Positions 44,283 to 55,870 are shown, counted from the first letter of the stretch. The stretch is 64,000 nucleotides of DNA from Mycolicibacterium iranicum (GCF_014190915.1 NZ_JACHVU010000002.1:558001-622000); one strand, 5' to 3'. Translations and numbers: made by a program. The notes: generated by a model not told the origin, from the sequence alone.

Positions 44283-45498
44283 GGCCGCCGACGAACGTCG
44301 TGGCCGCCAGCTCCGCCTCGCCCGCCAGCTCGATGGAGTCCAGCCGGGGGAGCAGCTCGCTGAACAGGCTGTTCATCTCCATACGGGCCAGCGCCGCGCC
44401 CAGGCAGAAGTGCACGCCGTAGCCGAACGACAGGTGCTTGTTGGGCTCGCGGCCGACGTCGAAGCGGAACGGCTCGTCGAAGATCTCCTCGTCGCGGTTG
44501 CCCGAGACATAGGCGAGGTAGACCGATTCGCCCTTGGCGATCCGCACTCCGCGCACCTCGGTGTCCTCGGCGGCGGTCCGCATGAACTCCTTGACCGGTG
44601 TCGTCCAGCGGATCATTTCCTCGACGGCCGTCGGCATCAGGCCCGGATTCTCCTTGAGGCGGGCCAGCTCGCCGGGATTCTCGATGAGGGCGTGCAGGCC
44701 ACCGGAGATCGCGTCCTTGGTGGTGTCGTGGCCGGCGCTGGCGACGATCACGTAGTAGGACGCCGTGTCGACGTCGGACATCGGCTCGCCGTCGACCTTC
44801 CCGTTGGCGATCGCCGAGGCCAGGTCGCTCGTCGGGTTCTCCCGCCGCGATGCGGTGAGCTTCGAGAAGTAGGCGAAGAAGTCGAGCAGCACCGCCATCT
44901 GCTCCTCGGGGCTGACGCCCCGCTTGTACTCGTCGTCGTCGCCGCCGAACATCTCCTGGGTCAGCGAGTGCATCCGGCCGTAGTCCTCTTCGGGCAGGCC
45001 GAGCAGCGACATGATCACGTAGAGCGGGAACTGCACCGCGATGTCGGTGACGAAATCGCACTCGGGCCCGATGTCCCGCATTCGGTCCACGTAGCGCTTG
45101 GCGAGCTCGTCGACCCGGATCTTCAAGTCGCGCATGGCTTTCGGGCGGAACCAGTCGGCGCCGATGGCGCGCACCTTGCGGTGGTGCGGGTCGTCCATGT
45201 GGATCAGCGTGCGCAGGCCCGTGCCCGCTTCGAGCTGGGCGTTCATGTAGTCGTCGGCCTGGGCGGTGGCGAGCAGCGAGCGCGGCGCCGACAGGAAGAG
45301 GTCGTTGGCCCGCTCGATCGCCATGATGTCGGCATGCTTGGTGATCGCCCAGAACGGCCGGTACGGCTTGTAATCCACCCACGTCACGGGCTCGGTGGCC
45401 CGCAGATGAGTCAGCGCCGTATGCAACCGATCGTTGTCGGCATAGGCCGTCGGATCGGCCAGCACCTTGGCCGCGTCGTCGATGGTGGGTGTGCTCAT
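44248..45498 (-). CDS. Cytochrome P450
   Basis: Soluble class I P450 of 416 aa. I-helix oxygen motif ASAGHDTTKD, ExxR in AVEEMIRWTTP region/KEFMR, and heme loop FGYGVHFCLGAALARME with the axial Cys. No membrane anchor. The CYP family cannot be fixed by eye; similarity is to bacterial terpene- and steroid-type P450s. RBS GGCGAGGAGACC precedes ATG 45498. A short TTGAC-GGGT-GTCAA inverted repeat lies in the divergent promoter. Electrons would come from a ferredoxin and reductase elsewhere; the reductase at 29319 is a possible partner only by inference. Confidence 0.93.
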   Translation of the reverse strand: MSTPTIDDAAKVLADPTAYADNDRLHTALTHLRATEPVTWVDYKPYRPFWAITKHADIMAIERANDLFLSAPRSLLATAQADDYMNAQLEAGTGLRTLIHMDDPHHRKVRAIGADWFRPKAMRDLKIRVDELAKRYVDRMRDIGPECDFVTDIAVQFPLYVIMSLLGLPEEDYGRMHSLTQEMFGGDDDEYKRGVSPEEQMAVLLDFFAYFSKLTASRRENPTSDLASAIANGKVDGEPMSDVDTASYYVIVASAGHDTTKDAISGGLHALIENPGELARLKENPGLMPTAVEEMIRWTTPVKEFMRTAAEDTEVRGVRIAKGESVYLAYVSGNRDEEIFDEPFRFDVGREPNKHLSFGYGVHFCLGAALARMEMNSLFSELLPRLDSIELAGEAELAATTFVGGLKHLPVRYSLR

Positions 45499-45525
45499 GC
45501 GGTCTCCTCGCCGGGCTGACGAAAC

Positions 45526-45539
45526 TTGACGGGTGTCAA
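45526..45539. promoter_or_regulatory. Inverted repeat in the P450-carboxylesterase promoter region
   Basis: TTGAC (45526-45530) and GTCAA (45535-45539) are separated by GGGT. The reverse strand reads TTGACA, also a possible -35 for the P450. It could be an operator or a chance overlap with a -35 element. Confidence 0.35.
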
Positions 45540-45610
45540 CTGGGCTAGTCTATGTGACCGCCGCCACTTCGCGAAAGGGGTGTGGCCCGCGACGCCTATA
45601 AGCTCGGTCC

Positions 45611-47203
45611 GTGGCCCGCAGATCGGTACTCCGCGGCATCGTGGGCGTGCTGACCGCGGTCGCCGCGATCGCTGCGTGCAGTACGGGGTCCGGAGAGTCG
45701 GCTGCGCCGGCCCCGGCAGACCCCGCCCTCGTCGAGACGGTGTCGGGCACCGTCCGTGGGATCGTCGCGCCTGACCACCGCCTGTTCGCCGGGATCCCTT
45801 ATGCCGCACCACCTGTCGGGCCGCTGCGCTGGCAGAATCCGCAGCCCGCCGCACCGTGGGACGGCATCCGCAAGGCCACCGCGTCCGGACCGCGCTGCAT
45901 GCAGGACCTCAACGGGGACATCGAGCTCGGCAGGCAGACCGACGAGGACTGTCTCAACCTGTCGGTGTGGACACCGGCCGGCGAATCACCGGACCCCCGC
46001 CCGGTCATGGTGTGGATCCACGGCGGGTCCTTTGCCGCGGGCAGCGGGGGCATGTACGACTCGCGCCGGCTCGCCTCGCGCGGGGACGTGATCGTGGTGA
46101 GCATCAACTACCGGCTCGGCGCCCTCGGCTTCCTGGCCCACCCGTCGTTCGGCCCCGCCGGTGCCGTCGGCAACTACGGCCTGGCCGACCAGCAGGCGGC
46201 GTTGCGGTGGGTCCGCGACAACATCGCGAACTTCGGGGGAGACCCCGCCCGGGTCACGATCGCCGGCGAGTCCGCCGGCGGCATGTCGGTGTGCGATCAC
46301 CTGGTGGCCCCCGGCTCCCGAGGACTGTTCGCCGGCGCCATCATCCAGAGCGGGCCGTGCCAGGCCCAGGTCGGACTGCCCGTCGCCGAGCAGCGCAGCC
46401 TCGCCTACGCGGCCGATGCCGGCTGCCCGGATCCGAAGACCGCCGCCGAGTGCCTGCGCGCGTTGCCGGCCGACCGGCTGCGCACTCCCATCTGGTACTA
46501 CGGCATCGGCGAAGACCAGCTCAGTGGACCGGTGACCGGCACGGCCGCGCTTCCCGACGATCCCGTCGCCGTGTTCGGGCAGGGCGGCGCCGCCGAGGTT
46601 CCGGTGATGATGGGGACCACCCGCGACGAGTGGACGCTGTTCGTCGCGTTGCAGCACATCCGCACCGGCCGGGACTTCGTCCCTGCGGAGTATCCACAGC
46701 TCCTGGCCGGAACCTTCGGTCCGAATGCGCACGCGGTCGCCGTGCGCTATCCGCTCGCCGCGTACCCCAATACCGCGCTGGCTTACGCCGCGACCGTCAC
46801 CGACGGGTTCTTCGCGTGCGCAGGGCACCGGTGGGCCCGGGAGCTCGACGGCGCCGCAGAGACGCCGGACGTCTACTTCTACGAGTTCAACGACCGCAAC
46901 GCCCCGGCGCCCGAACCGCTGCGCGAGCTGCCGTACCCGGTCGGGGCCAGCCACTCGCTGGAGCTGCGCTACCTGTTCGACGTCGGCGGGGCGTCCCCGC
47001 CGGATCCCGGACAGGTCGCCCTCGGCGAGCAGATGGTCGACTACTGGTCGGCCTTCGTGAAAAACGGCGATCCACAGGTCGACGGGCAGCCGGCGTGGGC
47101 CGCGGTCGCCGACGGTGTGATGTCGCTGCAGCCCGACGGCAGCCGCATGACCGGGGACTTCGCCCGCGAACACCAGTGCGGGTTCTGGGACGGTCTACGG
47201 TAG
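45611..47203 (+). CDS. Type B carboxylesterase, probable lipoprotein
   Basis: Serine esterase of 530 aa. The N-terminus has a twin-Arg/hydrophobic signal ending in a lipobox-like AIAAC (VAAIAACSTGS). Carboxylesterase B motifs: GIPYAAPPVGPLRW, EDCLNLSVWTP, VMVWIHGGSF (oxyanion), nucleophile GESAGGMSV, and catalytic His in GASHSLELRYLF. GTG 45611 follows TATAAG at 45597-45602 without a ribosome site, so it may be leaderless. It is divergent from the P450. The substrate is not known; location outside the membrane suggests ester detoxification or lipid scavenging. Confidence 0.9.
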   Translation: MARRSVLRGIVGVLTAVAAIAACSTGSGESAAPAPADPALVETVSGTVRGIVAPDHRLFAGIPYAAPPVGPLRWQNPQPAAPWDGIRKATASGPRCMQDLNGDIELGRQTDEDCLNLSVWTPAGESPDPRPVMVWIHGGSFAAGSGGMYDSRRLASRGDVIVVSINYRLGALGFLAHPSFGPAGAVGNYGLADQQAALRWVRDNIANFGGDPARVTIAGESAGGMSVCDHLVAPGSRGLFAGAIIQSGPCQAQVGLPVAEQRSLAYAADAGCPDPKTAAECLRALPADRLRTPIWYYGIGEDQLSGPVTGTAALPDDPVAVFGQGGAAEVPVMMGTTRDEWTLFVALQHIRTGRDFVPAEYPQLLAGTFGPNAHAVAVRYPLAAYPNTALAYAATVTDGFFACAGHRWARELDGAAETPDVYFYEFNDRNAPAPEPLRELPYPVGASHSLELRYLFDVGGASPPDPGQVALGEQMVDYWSAFVKNGDPQVDGQPAWAAVADGVMSLQPDGSRMTGDFAREHQCGFWDGLR

Positions 47204-47248
47204 GTCCCGGGTGCCCGGGTTGTGCACGTCACGGCCTTGAACAGGGAT

Positions 47249-47290
47249 TTGGACCAGGCCCGGATCTGAGGCATACTGTTCGGGTTGCCT
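47249..47290 (+). promoter_or_regulatory. S10 operon promoter
   Basis: TTGGAC (47249-47254), 17-base spacer, CATACT (47272-47277), then GGGTTGCCT at 47282-47290 around the expected start. The rplN promoter at 55871 has the same layout. The transcript leader is about 215 nt and contains a hairpin GCGGCCC-TCGC-GGGCCGC (47322-47339). No gene was seen in 47204-47501. Confidence 0.7.
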
Positions 47291-47501
47291 TGAGCCGGGT
47301 TCGCCTGGCCGGGCATGACCAGCGGCCCTCGCGGGCCGCATCCGGTCTCCAACCTCGATCGCGACGAAAATTCGGTGCGGACGAGCGTGCGTACGGGCGA
47401 CACACCCGACCGCGGGGACCGGTGAACCACAGACAGGTAAACAGCGGCGGCACAGCCAGGCCCGAGTGAATCGGGCCCGTTAGTAGTGAGGTAGGAGAAG
47501 C

Positions 47502-47807
47502 GTGGCGGGACAAAAGATCCGCATCAGGCTCAAGGCCTACGACCATGAGGCGATCGATGCCTCTGCGCGCAAGATCGTCGAGACGGTCACCCGGACGGGC
47601 GCGAGCGTGGTCGGCCCGGTGCCGCTGCCGACCGAGAAGAACGTGTATTGCGTCATCCGGTCCCCGCACAAGTACAAGGACTCGCGGGAACACTTCGAGA
47701 TGCGTACGCACAAGCGGCTGATCGACATCCTCGACCCCACGCCGAAGACGGTGGACGCACTCATGCGCATCGATCTTCCGGCGAGCGTCGACGTCAACAT
47801 CCAATAG
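47502..47807 (+). CDS. rpsJ: 30S ribosomal protein S10
   Basis: 101 aa, full length ([34 protein letters not shown]... VDVNIQ). GTG start with GTAGGAGAAG upstream. First gene of the S10 operon; in other bacteria S10 also takes part in NusB antitermination. Confidence 0.98.
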
Positions 47808-47831
47808 CTCGGTAGGAGATCGGCGAAAGAA

Positions 47832-48488
47832 ATGGCTAGAAAAGGCATTCTGGGCACCAAGCTGGGCATGACGCAGGTGTTCGACGAGAACAACAAGGTC
47901 GTGCCGGTGACGGTCGTCAAGGCCGGGCCCAATGTTGTGACGCGCATCCGGACCACGGAGCGCGACGGGTACAGCGCAGTGCAGCTCGCCTACGGCGAGA
48001 TCAGCCCGCGCAAGGTGACCAAGCCGGTGACGGGGCAGTTCGCCGCCGCCGGTGTGAACCCGCGCCGCCACCTCGCCGAGTTGAGGCTCGCCGACAACGA
48101 GGATGCGGGCGCTCTCTACGAGGTCGGCCAGGAGCTGACGGCGGAGATCTTCGCCGACGGCGCCTACGTCGACGTGACCGGCACCAGCAAGGGCAAGGGC
48201 TTCGCGGGCACCATGAAGCGTCACGGCTTCCGCGGCCAGGGCGCCAGCCACGGTGCGCAGGCAGTGCACCGCCGGCCGGGCTCGATCGGCGGCTGCGCGA
48301 CCCCGGGCCGTGTCTTCAAGGGCACGCGCATGTCGGGCCGCATGGGTAGCGACCGCGTCACGACCCAGAATCTGAAGGTGCACAAGGTCGACGCCGAGAA
48401 CGGCGTGCTGTTGATCAAGGGCGCCATCCCCGGACGCAACGGTGGACTGGTGGTTGTCCGCAGCGCAGTTAAGCGAGGCGAGAAGTAA
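47832..48488 (+). CDS. rplC: 50S ribosomal protein L3
   Basis: 218 aa, starting [19 protein letters not shown]. Contains the conserved loop [25 protein letters not shown] that reaches toward the peptidyl-transferase centre; its Cys is wild type (linezolid-associated position). The stop and the rplD start overlap (TAATG). Confidence 0.98.
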   Translation: MARKGILGTKLGMTQVFDENNKVVPVTVVKAGPNVVTRIRTTERDGYSAVQLAYGEISPRKVTKPVTGQFAAAGVNPRRHLAELRLADNEDAGALYEVGQELTAEIFADGAYVDVTGTSKGKGFAGTMKRHGFRGQGASHGAQAVHRRPGSIGGCATPGRVFKGTRMSGRMGSDRVTTQNLKVHKVDAENGVLLIKGAIPGRNGGLVVVRSAVKRGEK

Positions 48489-49162
48489 TGGCTGACAAGA
48501 CTATTGACGTATTGACGCCGGCAGGCGCGAAGGACGGCAGCGTCGAGCTGCCGGCCGCCCTGTTCGACGTCGAGCCCAACATCGCGCTGATGCACCAGGT
48601 GGTGACGGCCCAGCTGGCCGCCAAGCGCCAGGGCACCCACGCGACCAAGACCCGCGGCGAGGTCTCCGGCGGCGGCAAGAAGCCGTACCGGCAGAAGGGC
48701 ACCGGCCGCGCGCGTCAGGGTTCGACCCGTGCGCCGCAGTTCACCGGTGGTGGCGTCGTCCACGGCCCGCAGCCGCGCGACTACAGCCAGCGCACCCCGA
48801 AGAAGATGATCGCCGCCGCCCTGCGCGGGGCGCTCTCGGACCGGGCCCGCAACGACCGGATCCACGCGGTCACCGAGCTCGTCGAAGGGCAGGCCCCGTC
48901 GACCAAGAGCGCGAAGTCGTTCCTGGCGACACTGCTGTCCGACCGGGCCGCCGTCGCGAGCACGAAGGTGCTGGTCGTCATCGGCCGCACCGACGAGACC
49001 AGCGCGCTGAGCGTGCGCAATCTCCCTGACGTGCATGTGATCTCGCCGGATCAGCTGAACACCTACGACGTGCTCAAGGCTGACGACGTGGTGTTCAGCG
49101 TCGAGGCACTCAACGCATACATCGCTGCCGCTACGAAGACCACCGAGGAGGTGTCGGCCTGA
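48488..49162 (+). CDS. rplD: 50S ribosomal protein L4
   Basis: 224 aa. Contains the exit-tunnel loop [30 protein letters not shown], wild type by eye. L4 autoregulates the S10 operon in some gammaproteobacteria, but no such leader structure is recognised here. Overlaps both neighbours by one base. Confidence 0.98.
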   Translation: MADKTIDVLTPAGAKDGSVELPAALFDVEPNIALMHQVVTAQLAAKRQGTHATKTRGEVSGGGKKPYRQKGTGRARQGSTRAPQFTGGGVVHGPQPRDYSQRTPKKMIAAALRGALSDRARNDRIHAVTELVEGQAPSTKSAKSFLATLLSDRAAVASTKVLVVIGRTDETSALSVRNLPDVHVISPDQLNTYDVLKADDVVFSVEALNAYIAAATKTTEEVSA

Positions 49163-49464
49163 TGGCAAACGTGGTTGATCCCCGCGACATCATCCTGTCC
49201 CCGGTGATCTCGGAGAAGTCCTACGGCCTGATCGAGGACAACGTCTACACGTTCATCGTCCACCCGGACTCGAACAAGACCCAGATCAAGATCGCCATCG
49301 AGAAGATCTTCAAGGTCAAGGTCGACTCGGTGAACACGGCCAACCGCCCGGGCAAGCGCAAGCGCACCCGCACCGGTTACGGCCAGCGCAAGGCCACGAA
49401 GCGCGCGATCGTGACGCTGGCCGCCGGAAGCAAGCCCATCGATCTGTTCGGAGCGCCGGCGTAG
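49162..49464 (+). CDS. rplW: 50S ribosomal protein L23
   Basis: 100 aa ([26 protein letters not shown]...). Sits at the tunnel exit, docking site for trigger factor and SRP. Overlaps rplD by one base (TGATG). Confidence 0.98.
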   Translation: MANVVDPRDIILSPVISEKSYGLIEDNVYTFIVHPDSNKTQIKIAIEKIFKVKVDSVNTANRPGKRKRTRTGYGQRKATKRAIVTLAAGSKPIDLFGAPA

Positions 49465-49485
49465 TCCGGCAGGGAGATTTAGAAG

Positions 49486-50322
49486 ATGGCTATTCGCAAG
49501 TACAAGCCGACGACCCCGGGCCGTCGCGGTTCGAGCGTGTCCGACTTCGCCGAGATCACCCGTGATCACCCGGAGAAGTCGCTGGTTCGCCCGCTGCACG
49601 GCCGCGGTGGCCGTAACGCCCACGGCCGCATCACGACCCGTCACAAGGGTGGTGGCCACAAGCGCGCCTACCGGGTGATCGACTTCCGTCGCCACGACAA
49701 GGACGGCGTCGACGCCAAGGTCGCGCACATCGAGTACGACCCGAACCGCACCGCGAACATCGCGCTGCTGCACTACGTCGACGGCGAGAAGCGCTACATC
49801 ATCGCGCCGCAGGGCCTCAAGCAGGGCGCGGTCGTGGAGTCGGGCGCCAACGCCGACATCAAGCCGGGCAACAACCTGCCGCTGCGCAACATCCCCGCCG
49901 GCACGCTGGTCCACGCTGTGGAGCTGCGCCCCGGTGGCGGTGCGAAGATGGCGCGCTCGGCCGGTGCCTCGATCCAGCTGCTCGGCAAGGAGGGCACCTA
50001 CGCCTCCCTGCGTATGCCCAGCGGTGAGATCCGCCGCGTCGACGTGCGCTGCCGCGCCACCGTCGGCGAGGTCGGCAACGCCGAGCAGGCGAACATCAAC
50101 TGGGGTAAGGCCGGACGTATGCGGTGGAAGGGCAAGCGCCCCACCGTCCGCGGTGTCGTGATGAACCCGGTCGATCACCCGCACGGCGGTGGTGAGGGTA
50201 AGACCTCCGGTGGCCGTCACCCGGTGAGCCCGTGGGGCAAGCCCGAGGGCCGCACCCGCAAGCCGAACAAGGCGAGCGACAAGCTCATCGTCCGTCGCCG
50301 GCGCACCGGCAAGAAGCGCTAG
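49486..50322 (+). CDS. rplB: 50S ribosomal protein L2
   Basis: 278 aa; conserved peptidyl-transferase region [30 protein letters not shown], and [16 protein letters not shown]. Good ribosome site AGGGAG about 9 nt before the ATG. Confidence 0.98.
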   Translation: MAIRKYKPTTPGRRGSSVSDFAEITRDHPEKSLVRPLHGRGGRNAHGRITTRHKGGGHKRAYRVIDFRRHDKDGVDAKVAHIEYDPNRTANIALLHYVDGEKRYIIAPQGLKQGAVVESGANADIKPGNNLPLRNIPAGTLVHAVELRPGGGAKMARSAGASIQLLGKEGTYASLRMPSGEIRRVDVRCRATVGEVGNAEQANINWGKAGRMRWKGKRPTVRGVVMNPVDHPHGGGEGKTSGGRHPVSPWGKPEGRTRKPNKASDKLIVRRRRTGKKR

Positions 50323-50333
50323 GGAGTAAAGCG

Positions 50334-50614
50334 ATGCCACGCAGCCTGAAGAAGGGCCCGTTCGTCGACGATCACCTGCTCAAGAAGGTCGACGTCCAGA
50401 ACGAGAAGAACACCAAGCAGGTCATCAAGACCTGGTCCCGTCGGTCCACCATCATCCCCGACTTCATCGGGCACACCTTCGCCGTCCACGACGGCCGCAA
50501 GCACGTGCCGGTGTTCGTCACCGAGGCGATGGTCGGTCACAAGCTCGGCGAGTTCGCCCCCACCCGCACCTTCAAGGGTCATATCAAGGATGACCGGAAG
50601 AGCAAGAGGCGCTG

Positions 50615-50615
<1 letters not shown>
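50334..50615 (+). CDS. rpsS: 30S ribosomal protein S19
   Basis: 93 aa ([20 protein letters not shown]... KDDRKSKRR). The 4-base-spaced AGGGAGTAAAGCG ribosome site precedes it. Stop overlaps the rplV ATG (TGATG). Confidence 0.97.
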
Positions 50616-51984
<1,369 letters not shown>

Positions 51985-51986
51985 TC

Positions 51987-52403
51987 ATGTTGATTCCCCG
52001 CAAGGTCAAGCACCGCAAGCAGCACCACCCCAAGCAGCGTGGCATCGCCAGCGGCGGGACGTCGGTGAGCTTCGGCGACTATGGCATCCAGGCCCTGGGC
52101 CATGCCTACATCACCAACCGGCAGATCGAGTCCGCTCGTATCGCCATCAACCGGCACATCAAGCGTGGCGGCAAGGTGTGGATCAACATCTTCCCGGACC
52201 GCCCGCTGACCAAGAAGCCCGCCGAGACCCGCATGGGTTCCGGTAAGGGTTCGCCCGAGTGGTGGGTCGCCAACGTCAAGCCCGGCCGGGTTCTGTTCGA
52301 GCTCAGCTACCCCGACGAGAAGACCGCCAGGGAAGCCCTGACCCGCGCCATGCACAAGCTGCCGATCAAGGCACGCATCGTCACGAGAGAGGAGCAGTTC
52401 TGA
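51987..52403 (+). CDS. rplP: 50S ribosomal protein L16
   Basis: 138 aa ([19 protein letters not shown]...). Conserved segment [20 protein letters not shown] near the A-site; organises 23S rRNA tRNA binding. Begins 2 bases after rpsC and overlaps rpmC by one base. Confidence 0.98.
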   Translation: MLIPRKVKHRKQHHPKQRGIASGGTSVSFGDYGIQALGHAYITNRQIESARIAINRHIKRGGKVWINIFPDRPLTKKPAETRMGSGKGSPEWWVANVKPGRVLFELSYPDEKTAREALTRAMHKLPIKARIVTREEQF

Positions 52404-52636
52404 TGGCAGTCGGAACCACGACCGGTGAACTGCGCGAGCTCAGCGACGACGAACTGACCGACAAGCTCCGCGAGTCGAAGGAAGAGCTGTTCAACCTGCG
52501 CTTCCAGATGGCGACCGGCCAGCTTGCCAACAATCGCCGGCTCCGCGTGGTCCGGCAGGAGATCGCACGCGTCTACACCGTGCTGCGCGAACGTGAGTTG
52601 GGTCTGGCCGCCGGACCCGGAGGTGAGGATTCGTAA
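52403..52636 (+). CDS. rpmC: 50S ribosomal protein L29
   Basis: 77 aa, core motif [43 protein letters not shown] 52403 shares the rplP stop (TGATG); an upstream in-frame extension lies inside rplP and is rejected. Confidence 0.97.
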   Translation: MAVGTTTGELRELSDDELTDKLRESKEELFNLRFQMATGQLANNRRLRVVRQEIARVYTVLRERELGLAAGPGGEDS

Positions 52637-52944
52637 TGGCTGACACGCAAGCTGGATCGAAGGGTGCGAAGCACACGCCCCGCACCGAGACGCCCCGCGG
52701 CCGTCGCAAGACCGCCATCGGGTACGTCGTGTCGGACAAGATGCAGAAGACGATCGTGGTCGAACTCGAATCGCGTAAGTCGCATCCGTTGTACGGCAAG
52801 ATCATCCGGACCACGACCAAGGTCAAGGCCCACGACGAGAACGAGGATGCCGGTGTCGGCGACCGCGTGTCGTTGATGGAGACCCGCCCGACGTCGGCGA
52901 CCAAGCGCTGGCGCCTCGTCGAGGTTCTCGAGAAGGCCAAGTAG
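52636..52944 (+). CDS. rpsQ: 30S ribosomal protein S17
   Basis: 102 aa; OB-fold core [40 protein letters not shown] with a basic N-terminal extension typical of mycobacteria. Last gene of the S10 transcription unit here, followed by a hairpin and an arylsulfatase gene. Confidence 0.97.
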   Translation: MADTQAGSKGAKHTPRTETPRGRRKTAIGYVVSDKMQKTIVVELESRKSHPLYGKIIRTTTKVKAHDENEDAGVGDRVSLMETRPTSATKRWRLVEVLEKAK

Positions 52945-52963
52945 GACACGCGTTCCGCACGCG

Positions 52964-53010
52964 ACGAGTCGCCCCCGTATGCCTTTGCCGGCGGCGGGGG
53001 CTTTCTCGTC
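52964..53010 (+). terminator. Hairpin terminator after rpsQ
   Basis: GACGAG (52964-52969) and GCCCCCG (52971-52977) can pair with CGGGGGC (52995-53001) and CTCGTC (53005-53010); TTT lies between the two stem parts. It probably separates the S10 operon from the leaderless sulfatase gene. Confidence 0.6.
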
Positions 53011-53067
53011 GGCGGGCACGAGTGCGCGGCGCTGCGCAATCGCCACGCCATCTGCACTTTCGCGGTG

Positions 53068-53073
53068 TAATCT
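53068..53073 (+). promoter_or_regulatory. -10 box for leaderless arylsulfatase gene
   Basis: TAATCT (within TGTAATCT, an extended -10) ends 6 nt before GTG 53080; no ribosome site is present. Confidence 0.6.
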
Positions 53074-53079
53074 CCGGGC

Positions 53080-55431
53080 GTGGCGACGGAGTTCAACGGC
53101 AAGATCGAGCTCGATGTCCGGGATTCCGAACCGGACTGGGGGCCGTTCGCGGCGCCGACCGCACAACCCGATGCGCCCAATGTGCTTTACCTCGTCTGGG
53201 ATGACATCGGCATCGCCACCTGGGACTGCTTCGGCGGACTCGTCGACATGCCCGCGATGAGCCGCATCGCCGAACGGGGCGTGCGGCTTTCACAGTTCCA
53301 CACCACCGCTCTCTGCTCGCCGACGCGGGCGTCGCTGCTCACCGGACGCAACCCGACGACGGTCGGTATGGCCACGATCGAAGAGTTCACCGACGGTTTC
53401 CCGAACAGCAACGGACGCATCCCGTTCGACACGGCGCTGCTGTCGGAGGTGCTCGCCGAGAACGGCTACAACACCTACTGCGTGGGCAAATGGCATCTCA
53501 CGCCGCTGGAGGAGTCCAACCTCGCCTCGACGAAACGGCACTGGCCGTTGTCGCGCGGCTTCGAACGGTTCTACGGATTCCTGGGCGGTGAGACCGACCA
53601 GTGGTATCCCGATCTCGTCTACGACAACCACCCCGTCGTGCCGCCGGCCACGCCCGAAGAGGGCTATCACCTGTCGAAGGACCTCGCGGACAGGACAATT
53701 GAATTCATCCGCGACGCCAAGGTGATCGCCCCCGACAAGCCGTGGTTCTCGTATGTGTGCCCCGGTGCGGGGCACGCGCCGCACCACGTCTTCAAGGAAT
53801 GGGCGGACCGGTATGCCGGGCGCTTCGACATGGGCTACGAGGTCTACCGGGAGATCGTGCTGGAGAACCAGAAACGCCTCGGCATCGTTCCCCCCGACAC
53901 CGAGCTCTCACCGGTCAACCCGTATGCGGACGTTCAGGGCCCCAACGGTGAGGCCTGGCCGATGCAGGACACGGTGCGCCCGTGGGAGTCGCTGAGCGAT
54001 CAGGAGAAGCGTCTCTTCTGTCGTATGGCCGAGGTCTTCGCCGGCTTCCTGTCCTACACCGACGCCCAGATCGGCAGGGTGCTCGATTATCTCGAGGAGT
54101 CCGGGCAGCTCGACAACACCCTCATCGTGGTCATCTCCGACAACGGCGCCAGCGGCGAGGGCGGACCCAACGGCTCGGTCAACGAGGTCAAGTTCTTCAA
54201 CGGGTACATCGACGCCGTCGAGGAGAGCCTCAAGGCGTTCGACGAGCTCGGCGGCACGGAGACGTACAACCATTACCCGATCGGCTGGGCGATGGCCTTC
54301 AACACCCCGTACAAGCTGTTCAAGCGATACGCCTCCCACGAAGGTGGCATCGCCGACAACGCGATCATCTCCTGGCCCGCCGGGATCGCCGCCCACGGCG
54401 AGGTGCGCGACAACTACGTCAACGTCGCCGACATCACCCCCACGGTGTACGACCTGCTCGACATCACCCCGCCGGCGACGGTCCGCGGCGTCGCGCAGAA
54501 ACCCCTCGACGGGGTGAGTTTCAAGGTAGCACTGGAGAATCCGACGGCGCCGACCGGTAAGGAGACCCAGTTCTACACGATGCTCGGCACCCGCGGGATC
54601 TGGCACAAGGGGTGGTTCGCCAACACCGTGCACGCGGCGTCTCCGGCAGGGTGGTCGCACTTCGAGGACGACCGGTGGGAACTGTTCCACATCGAGAGTG
54701 ACCGCAGTCAATGCCACGACCTGGCCGCGGAGCACCCCGAGAAGCTGGACGAACTAAAGTCGCTGTGGTTCGCCGAAGCCGAGAAGTACCACGGACTTCC
54801 GTTGGCGGACTTGAACATTCTGGAAACCATGTCGCGGTGGCGGCCGTATCTGGCCGGCGAGCGCACGTCCTACGTCTACTATCCGGGGACCGCGGACGTC
54901 GGGATGGGCGCCGTCGTGGAACTGCGCGGCCGGTCGTTCGCCGTCCTGGCCGAAGTCACCGTGGGACCCGAGGGTGCCGACGGTGTGGTGGTCAAACACG
55001 GTGGCGCGCACGGTGGTTACGTCATGTACCTGCAGGGCGGCCGACTGCACTTCTGCTACAACTTCCTCGGCGAGTACGACCAGACGCTCTCCTCGCCGGA
55101 TCCGCTGACCGCGGGGGCGCACACGTTGGGCTTCACGTTCACCCTGACCGGGACGGCCGAGGGCAGCCACACACCGATCGGGGACGCCGTCCTGTTCGTC
55201 GACACCAAGCAGGTGGCCTCGCTGGCGGAGATGCGGGTCCACCCCGGCACCTTCGGGCTCGCCGGCGCGACGCTGTCGGTCGGCCGCAACACGGGCTCGC
55301 CGGTATCCAGTGCCTTCCGCGCGCCCTTCCCCTTCACCGGCGGCACCATCGCGCGCGTGAACGTCGACGTGTCCGGCGCCCCGTACGCCGACCTGGAGCG
55401 GGACTTCGCGCTGGCCTTCGCGAAGGACTGA
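53080..55431 (+). CDS. atsA: Type I arylsulfatase
   Basis: Formylglycine-dependent sulfatase of 783 aa, matching M. tuberculosis AtsA (Rv0711), which also sits between rpsQ and rplN. The active-site signature is CSPTRASLLTGR with Cys79 to be converted to formylglycine and Arg83. Metal ligands LVWDDIG at the N-terminus, GKWHL and SDNGASGEGG are present. The C-terminal ~180 residues form a beta-rich domain. There is no signal peptide. In M. tuberculosis the formylglycine-generating enzyme Rv0712 follows; that gene is not here, so maturation must rely on an enzyme encoded elsewhere. Substrate unknown (aryl or alkyl sulfate esters). Confidence 0.93.
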   Translation: MATEFNGKIELDVRDSEPDWGPFAAPTAQPDAPNVLYLVWDDIGIATWDCFGGLVDMPAMSRIAERGVRLSQFHTTALCSPTRASLLTGRNPTTVGMATIEEFTDGFPNSNGRIPFDTALLSEVLAENGYNTYCVGKWHLTPLEESNLASTKRHWPLSRGFERFYGFLGGETDQWYPDLVYDNHPVVPPATPEEGYHLSKDLADRTIEFIRDAKVIAPDKPWFSYVCPGAGHAPHHVFKEWADRYAGRFDMGYEVYREIVLENQKRLGIVPPDTELSPVNPYADVQGPNGEAWPMQDTVRPWESLSDQEKRLFCRMAEVFAGFLSYTDAQIGRVLDYLEESGQLDNTLIVVISDNGASGEGGPNGSVNEVKFFNGYIDAVEESLKAFDELGGTETYNHYPIGWAMAFNTPYKLFKRYASHEGGIADNAIISWPAGIAAHGEVRDNYVNVADITPTVYDLLDITPPATVRGVAQKPLDGVSFKVALENPTAPTGKETQFYTMLGTRGIWHKGWFANTVHAASPAGWSHFEDDRWELFHIESDRSQCHDLAAEHPEKLDELKSLWFAEAEKYHGLPLADLNILETMSRWRPYLAGERTSYVYYPGTADVGMGAVVELRGRSFAVLAEVTVGPEGADGVVVKHGGAHGGYVMYLQGGRLHFCYNFLGEYDQTLSSPDPLTAGAHTLGFTFTLTGTAEGSHTPIGDAVLFVDTKQVASLAEMRVHPGTFGLAGATLSVGRNTGSPVSSAFRAPFPFTGGTIARVNVDVSGAPYADLERDFALAFAKD

Positions 55432-55447
55432 CGGCCGGGCAGCGGGG

Positions 55448-55843
55448 ATGTCGAGCGTGGATGCGGCGGCGCTGGGGGCCGAGGAGTTCGTGTCGTTGAC
55501 GACGTTCAAGCGCAGCGGTGAGGCGGTCGCCACCCCGATGTGGGTCGTCGCGGACGGCGAGCGGTTGGCGTTCTGGACGCCGGCGGAGAGCTGGAAGGTC
55601 AAGCGCGCCCGGCGCGATCCGCGGGTCACGGTCGTGCCGTGCAGCCGCCTGGGCAAGGTCGCGCCGGGTGCCGAACCGGTTGGTGGTCGCGCGACGGTCG
55701 TCGAGGACGACGCCGAGGTGCGTCGCGTCCGCGCTGTGGTGAAGGCCAAATACGGCCTCGGGTTCACGGTGATCACGCTGGTCGAGCGGTTACTGCGTCG
55801 GGGCGCGGCGCAACGTACGGTGCTGCTGGTCGACCTGGACTGA
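55448..55843 (+). CDS. PPOX-class F420-type flavin/deazaflavin protein
   Basis: Split-barrel protein of 131 aa of the PPOX (pyridoxamine-phosphate-oxidase-like) class. Typical segments: EFVSLTTFKRSGEAVATPMWVV, LAFWTPAESWKVKRARRDPRVTVVPCSRLG, and GRATVVEDDAEVRRVRAVVKAKYGL. Many mycobacterial members use coenzyme F420, but the cofactor cannot be proved from sequence. It starts 16 bases after atsA and may be cotranscribed. It takes the place held by other genes (Rv0712-Rv0713) in M. tuberculosis. Confidence 0.8.
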   Translation: MSSVDAAALGAEEFVSLTTFKRSGEAVATPMWVVADGERLAFWTPAESWKVKRARRDPRVTVVPCSRLGKVAPGAEPVGGRATVVEDDAEVRRVRAVVKAKYGLGFTVITLVERLLRRGAAQRTVLLVDLD

Positions 55844-55870
55844 CGCCGCTGCGGCGGCCTGTCCGGCGAT

